Source: CAVSWN01 sp046728115
Lineage (GTDB): Bacteria > Acidobacteriota > Vicinamibacteria > Vicinamibacterales > CAVVIG01
Length of the DNA: 9,572 nucleotides
Reading direction: 5' to 3'
Assembly: GCA_046728115.1 (NCBI GenBank)
Contig: JBKPDW010000627.1
Span: 1-9,572 of the forward strand
Below, one piece after another: positions 6,245 through 9,572 of this stretch. The notes under the pieces were generated by a model. It was not told the DNA's origin and did no database searches. It worked only from the letters and a program-made list of their open reading frames with translations. Within the stretch, counting starts at the first letter, position 1. Each line of letters starts with the position of its first letter. Both the position numbers and the translations under genes were made by a program.

Positions 6245-8395
6245 CTACCGCGTCGACAACTCCTTCACCTTCATGTTCGCGAGCGCAAACGCCCATTGAT
6301 CTGCGAGTTCGGCGATGCGCTTGTCGGTGGGCCGGTATCCGTGCGACGCCTGCGTCTCGACGCGAATCAGCACCGCCCTGTCGCACGCCTGCGCGCCCTG
6401 CAGCGTCGCGGTGAACTTGAAGGAATGGCTCGGCACGACGCGGTCGTCGTGGTCGGCCGTTGTCACGAGCGTTGCCGGATAGCACGTGCCCGGCTTGATG
6501 TTGTGCAGCGGCGAGTACTTGACGAGATACGCGAAGTCCTTCGCATTTTCCGCTGAGCCGTATTCGGTCGCCCATGCCGAACCGCCACTGAACTGGTGAT
6601 AGCGGAGCATGTCCATGACACCGACAGCCGGGAGCGCGACGGCAAAAAGATCCGGCCGCTGCTCCATCACGGCGCCAACCAGAAGGCCGCCATTCGAGCC
6701 ACCCAGGATGCCCAGCGTTGGTGCCGCCGCGTACCGTTCCTTGATCAAGTACTCGGCTGCGGCGATGAAATCGTCGAAGACGTGCTGCTTCTGCTCGAAC
6801 ATGCCGGCCTGATGCCACGCTTCGCCGTATTCGCTCCCGCCCCGCATGTTGGCGGTCGCCCACACGCCGCCACGTTCCAGCCAGGCCGGCACATCGCTCC
6901 GAAACGTCGGCAGCGTCGCGATGTCGAAGCCGCCATAGCCGTACAGCATCGTCGGATTCGTACCGTCCTTCTTCAAATCCTTGCGATGCGTGATGAAGAG
7001 TGGCACGCGCGTCCCGTCCTTCGACGTGGCGAAGACACGCTCGGTCGTGTAAAGCGCGGGATCGAAGGTCAATTTCGGCGTCTCGAAGGGCGTGCTCTGC
7101 CCAGTGGCGACGTCGAACCGAAACACGGTACTCGGATAGAGCGGCGACGTGAACGAATAGAACACGTCGTCTCGATCGAAGCGCCCTCGCGGACCGTTGA
7201 TGGCGCCGAGTCCCGGAGGGGTGATGCGGCCGGCTGCGGTCCCGTCGAGATTGTAGAACGTGACTTCGCTCGCGACGTCGACCAGCGCGTTCACAGCGAG
7301 CTTGCCGGCGATGAGTCGCGCCGATTCAATCACGTTCTTCGATTCCGCCACGATGGTCTTCCAGTTGGACACGTCCGCCTGATCGATCGGAACGGCGACC
7401 ACCTTGCCGTTTGGCGCATCGCGATCCGTGCGCATGTACAGCAGGCCGTTCACGACGCCGAGCGGTTCGTACGCTGCGGTATGACCGGCATAGAGCGCAC
7501 CGACGGGCGCGTCGATCTTCGGCGAAAGCGGATTGCCAAGATCTTTTGCGAACAATTCGTTCTTGTTGCTCGTGCCTTTGTTCGTTACGAACCACACGTA
7601 GCGGCCGGTTTCGTCGACATCCACGTCGATGAACAACATCGGTTCATCAGGGCGTTCGTACACCAGCCGGTCGGCCGACTGATTCGTGTTGAGCAGGTGG
7701 TAATAGATCTTCTTGTCCTTCACGGCCGCTTCCAGCGTCTTGCCTGCGGGAGGCTCCGGATAACGGCCGTAGAAGAATCCTCTGCCGTCCTTCGTCCAGG
7801 CGATGCCGCTGAACTTCACCCATCGGATCACATCGGGCAGCTGTTTTCCGCTCGCCAATTCGCGCACGTAATATGTCGACCAATCAGATCCGCCTTCCGA
7901 CTGGCCGTACGCGAAATGCTGACCGTCGGGCGCGGGCTCGAAGCTGGAAAGCGCGACCGATCCATCAGGCGACAACTGATTCGGATCGACGACGACCGTT
8001 TCGGGTCCTGTCAGCGTTTCTTTCGTAAAGACTACCGATTGCCGCTGCAATCCGGTGTTGCGCAAGTAGAACCAATGGCGGCCTTGAAAATACGGGATGG
8101 TGATTCGCGGATAGTTGTACAGCTCGGTGATGCGCTTCTTGAGCGCATCGCGCATCGGCAGCGAGTCGAGGTACTTGAACGTCACCGCGTTCTCCGCGTC
8201 GATCCACGTCTTGACCTCCGGCGCGTTCAGGTCCTCCATCCAGCGGTAGGGGTCCGCGATCCTTGTGCCGAAGTAATCGTCCACCACATCGCCCTTGTGA
8301 GGCTGCGGATATTTCAGCGGCGACTGCCCGAGCAGCATCGCCTCGGCCAGGACAAGTGCGAGAACCGTGCGAAACACGCGTCCATGACAATTCAT
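6245..8395 (-). CDS. Secreted prolyl oligopeptidase, serine peptidase family S9A
   Basis: 716 residues, close to the usual S9A length plus a signal peptide. The start at 8395 is chosen because GGAG (8402-8405) lies 6 bases upstream and the protein then begins with a Sec-type signal, MNCHGRVFRTVLALVLAEAM. The mature region opens with a canonical S9A N-terminus (KGDVVDDYFGTRIADPYRWM, 34-53). A beta-propeller follows to about residue 430, then the alpha/beta-hydrolase domain: YGYGGF (485-490, oxyanion Tyr487), ANMRGGSEYGEAWH (515-528) and GGSNGG with nucleophile Ser567. Trp608 corresponds to the proline-stacking Trp of the porcine enzyme. DHDDRVVP gives Asp650 with substrate-binding Arg652, and His685 sits in ASHGYRP, so the catalytic triad is complete. 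The enzyme cleaves peptides, generally up to about 30 residues, after proline; here this is probably periplasmic or extracellular. It converges on the GT-C gene and diverges from a secreted M14 carboxypeptidase. Confidence 0.97.
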   Translation of the reverse strand: MNCHGRVFRTVLALVLAEAMLLGQSPLKYPQPHKGDVVDDYFGTRIADPYRWMEDLNAPEVKTWIDAENAVTFKYLDSLPMRDALKKRITELYNYPRITIPYFQGRHWFYLRNTGLQRQSVVFTKETLTGPETVVVDPNQLSPDGSVALSSFEPAPDGQHFAYGQSEGGSDWSTYYVRELASGKQLPDVIRWVKFSGIAWTKDGRGFFYGRYPEPPAGKTLEAAVKDKKIYYHLLNTNQSADRLVYERPDEPMLFIDVDVDETGRYVWFVTNKGTSNKNELFAKDLGNPLSPKIDAPVGALYAGHTAAYEPLGVVNGLLYMRTDRDAPNGKVVAVPIDQADVSNWKTIVAESKNVIESARLIAGKLAVNALVDVASEVTFYNLDGTAAGRITPPGLGAINGPRGRFDRDDVFYSFTSPLYPSTVFRFDVATGQSTPFETPKLTFDPALYTTERVFATSKDGTRVPLFITHRKDLKKDGTNPTMLYGYGGFDIATLPTFRSDVPAWLERGGVWATANMRGGSEYGEAWHQAGMFEQKQHVFDDFIAAAEYLIKERYAAAPTLGILGGSNGGLLVGAVMEQRPDLFAVALPAVGVMDMLRYHQFSGGSAWATEYGSAENAKDFAYLVKYSPLHNIKPGTCYPATLVTTADHDDRVVPSHSFKFTATLQGAQACDRAVLIRVETQASHGYRPTDKRIAELADQWAFALANMKVKELSTR

Positions 8396-8550
8396 CTCAA
8401 TCTCCGCTTGTATTTTATTCGCCCTTGCACTCGATTCCAGGACGATACTACCGTCGTCGTTCTTCGTCCGACGGCACGGCACGTCGTTCGCAACTGGTCG
8501 ATTCAGCCCGTTTGTGGGTCGATCGCTGCACACAAGGAGACCAGCTGACT

Positions 8551-8556
8551 TAGAAT
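8551..8556 (+). promoter_or_regulatory. Possible -10 element TAGAAT just upstream of the M14 gene
   Basis: TAGAAT ends 8 bases before the ATG at 8565, so transcription would begin at or within a few bases of the start codon, a leaderless arrangement. A GGAG at 8536-8539 is 25 bases from the ATG, too far to act as its ribosome-binding site. The -35 region is poor (TGCACA at 8527-8532). This is a weak, inference-level call. Confidence 0.3.
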
Positions 8557-8564
8557 TCGGGCAG

Positions 8565-9572
8565 ATGCGGACCCGTGCGCGCGCGCTCGTCTTTCTTCTC
8601 TTGCTGGCGCCGCTTGCAGCGGCTGGATTGCCCACGCCAGAATCGGTCTTCGGCTTCAAACCCGGCGCCGACTACAAGCTCGCGACATACGATCAGTCAG
8701 TCGACTACTTCAAGAAACTCGCGGCCGTCAGCAAGTACATCAGGCTTTTCGAAGCCGGCAAAACAACGCAGGGACGGCCGATGTACTTCGCGCTGGTTTC
8801 GTCGCCCGTCAATCTCTCGAAGATCGATCGGTATCGAGAGATCGCGCGCCGGCTGGCGCACCCGCAAGGCCTGAGCGAAACCGAGGCACGACAACTGGCG
8901 CACGAAGGCAAGGCCTTCGTTCACATAGACGGCGGGTTGCATTCGACCGAGGTCGCGGGCCCTCAACACACGCCGCAACTCTTGTACGACCTGGTGAGCC
9001 GTGCGAGCGATGCCGACATCAAAGCGATCCTCGACAACGTGGTCGTCATGTTGTGGCCTACGATCAATCCGGACGGTCAGCAGATGGTGGCCGAGTGGTA
9101 CATGCAGAATGTCGGCACGCCGTACGAATTGTCCGCTCTGCCGCGCCTGTACCAGGAATACGTCGGCCACGACAACAACCGCGATGCGTACATGCTCAAC
9201 ATGATCGAGTCGCGCGTGCTCGAACACACATGGCGGCAATGGGAACCCCAAATCATTTACGTGCACCATCAGTCCGGACCGTTTCCGATGCGCATCTGGC
9301 TTCCGCCGTTTTCGGAACCGGTCGGTTCCGACGCGCCGTTCATCATGTCCCGCGAAGTCAACATGATCGGGATGGCGATTGCACAGGGACTGGAGGAACG
9401 CGGTCAGCCGGGTGCGACACATATGGGCACAGCGTTCGATGCGTGGTATCCCGGCTACGTAGACTACGCGCCGAACTTCAAGAACATCGCGGCGTTCTGG
9501 ACCGAAACCGCTCTCTATCAGTACGCCACGCCGCACCAGTACTCGATCGACGATTTTCCACCCAATATGCGC
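8565..9572 (+). CDS. Secreted M14 family zinc carboxypeptidase (3' end beyond window)
   Basis: 336 residues are visible before the window ends. The start at ATG 8565 gives a Sec signal peptide (MRTRARALVFLLLLAPLAAA), so the enzyme is probably periplasmic or secreted. Zinc ligands are His126 and Glu129 in HIDGGLHSTEV, with the third His at 234 or 235 in IYVHHQSG. Substrate-site features are NPDG (168-171) and HDNNRDAY (202-209), which corresponds to the Asn-Arg pair of carboxypeptidase A. ETALY (314-318) holds the likely catalytic Glu314. M14 enzymes remove C-terminal residues from peptides through a zinc-activated water. The wide spacing and the LPRLYQEYVGHDNNRD block (192-207) fit a long environmental M14 subgroup, in which further domains may follow the peptidase domain. 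It is divergent from the S9A gene, with 169 bp between starts, and the two could act in sequence on external peptides. Confidence 0.93.
   Translation, partial: MRTRARALVFLLLLAPLAAAGLPTPESVFGFKPGADYKLATYDQSVDYFKKLAAVSKYIRLFEAGKTTQGRPMYFALVSSPVNLSKIDRYREIARRLAHPQGLSETEARQLAHEGKAFVHIDGGLHSTEVAGPQHTPQLLYDLVSRASDADIKAILDNVVVMLWPTINPDGQQMVAEWYMQNVGTPYELSALPRLYQEYVGHDNNRDAYMLNMIESRVLEHTWRQWEPQIIYVHHQSGPFPMRIWLPPFSEPVGSDAPFIMSREVNMIGMAIAQGLEERGQPGATHMGTAFDAWYPGYVDYAPNFKNIAAFWTETALYQYATPHQYSIDDFPPNMR

Noticed and set aside
8451..8474. Inverted repeat CCGTCG / CGACGG with a 12-base loop between the divergent genes
   Set aside because: Only a 6-bp stem with no T-run, expected by chance in GC-rich sequence; not supportable as terminator or operator.
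6596..8548. 650-residue plus-strand open frame antisense to the prolyl oligopeptidase
   Set aside because: No motif or membrane pattern is seen, and the opposite strand encodes a complete S9A enzyme with intact catalytic residues. The long frame is a product of GC-rich codon use.
8396..8659. 88-residue N-terminal extension of the prolyl oligopeptidase frame
   Set aside because: It would bury the signal peptide, overlaps the divergent M14 gene, and ignores the well-spaced GGAG before the ATG at 8395.
8697..9536. 279-residue minus-strand open frame opposite the M14 gene
   Set aside because: The plus strand has a complete signal peptide and zinc-ligand motifs; the antisense frame shows nothing recognisable.

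Overview
This is a GC-rich bacterial window, almost certainly an assembled environmental (metagenomic) contig. The first 41 bases are leftover Illumina Nextera adapter, not genome. The gene content suggests Acidobacteriota, possibly the Vicinamibacteria side: a Tat-exported D-amino-acid-oxidase-like flavoprotein, several GT-C membrane proteins, a secreted S9A prolyl oligopeptidase and a secreted M14 carboxypeptidase. That placement is an inference from gene families and composition. No marker gene, rRNA or tRNA is present to prove it.

Layout. (1) 1-41 is adapter. (2) 42-849, minus strand, is a Tat-type FAD-dependent oxidoreductase of the D-amino acid oxidase (DAO) superfamily, cut off by the contig edge. 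Its motif order is rearranged: the 'GLRP...HNYGHGG' block that closes ordinary DAO proteins comes before the GxGxxG FAD-binding motif. (3) About 879-1105, minus strand, is a short remnant of a class V aminotransferase, with only its C-terminal part left. (4) 1153-6238, plus strand, holds three consecutive large polytopic membrane proteins that look like GT-C glycosyltransferases. The first is an internal tandem duplication of one membrane module. The second resembles the AftB/LphB-type family. The third resembles the ArnT/PMT-like family. The second and third are 4 bp apart and probably co-translated. (5) 6245-8395, minus strand, is a complete secreted prolyl oligopeptidase that converges on the last GT-C gene with only 6 bp between stop codons. 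(6) 8565-9572, plus strand, is the start of a secreted M14 zinc carboxypeptidase. It is divergent from the prolyl oligopeptidase and runs off the end.

How the genes may work together. The three GT-C genes probably form a transcription unit that moves sugars from polyprenyl-phosphate donors to a surface glycan, lipid or protein on the outer face of the inner membrane. No donor-synthesis or acceptor gene is in the window, so the product cannot be named. The divergent exported endopeptidase and carboxypeptidase look like a peptide-scavenging pair. An exported amino-acid or amine oxidase next to them in the genome would fit an amino-acid-degrading lifestyle. The most unusual items are the motif-permuted DAO-like protein and the duplicated membrane protein whose second half has lost the acidic residues of the first. 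I do not see a phage, a CRISPR array, an insertion sequence or an evident defence system.
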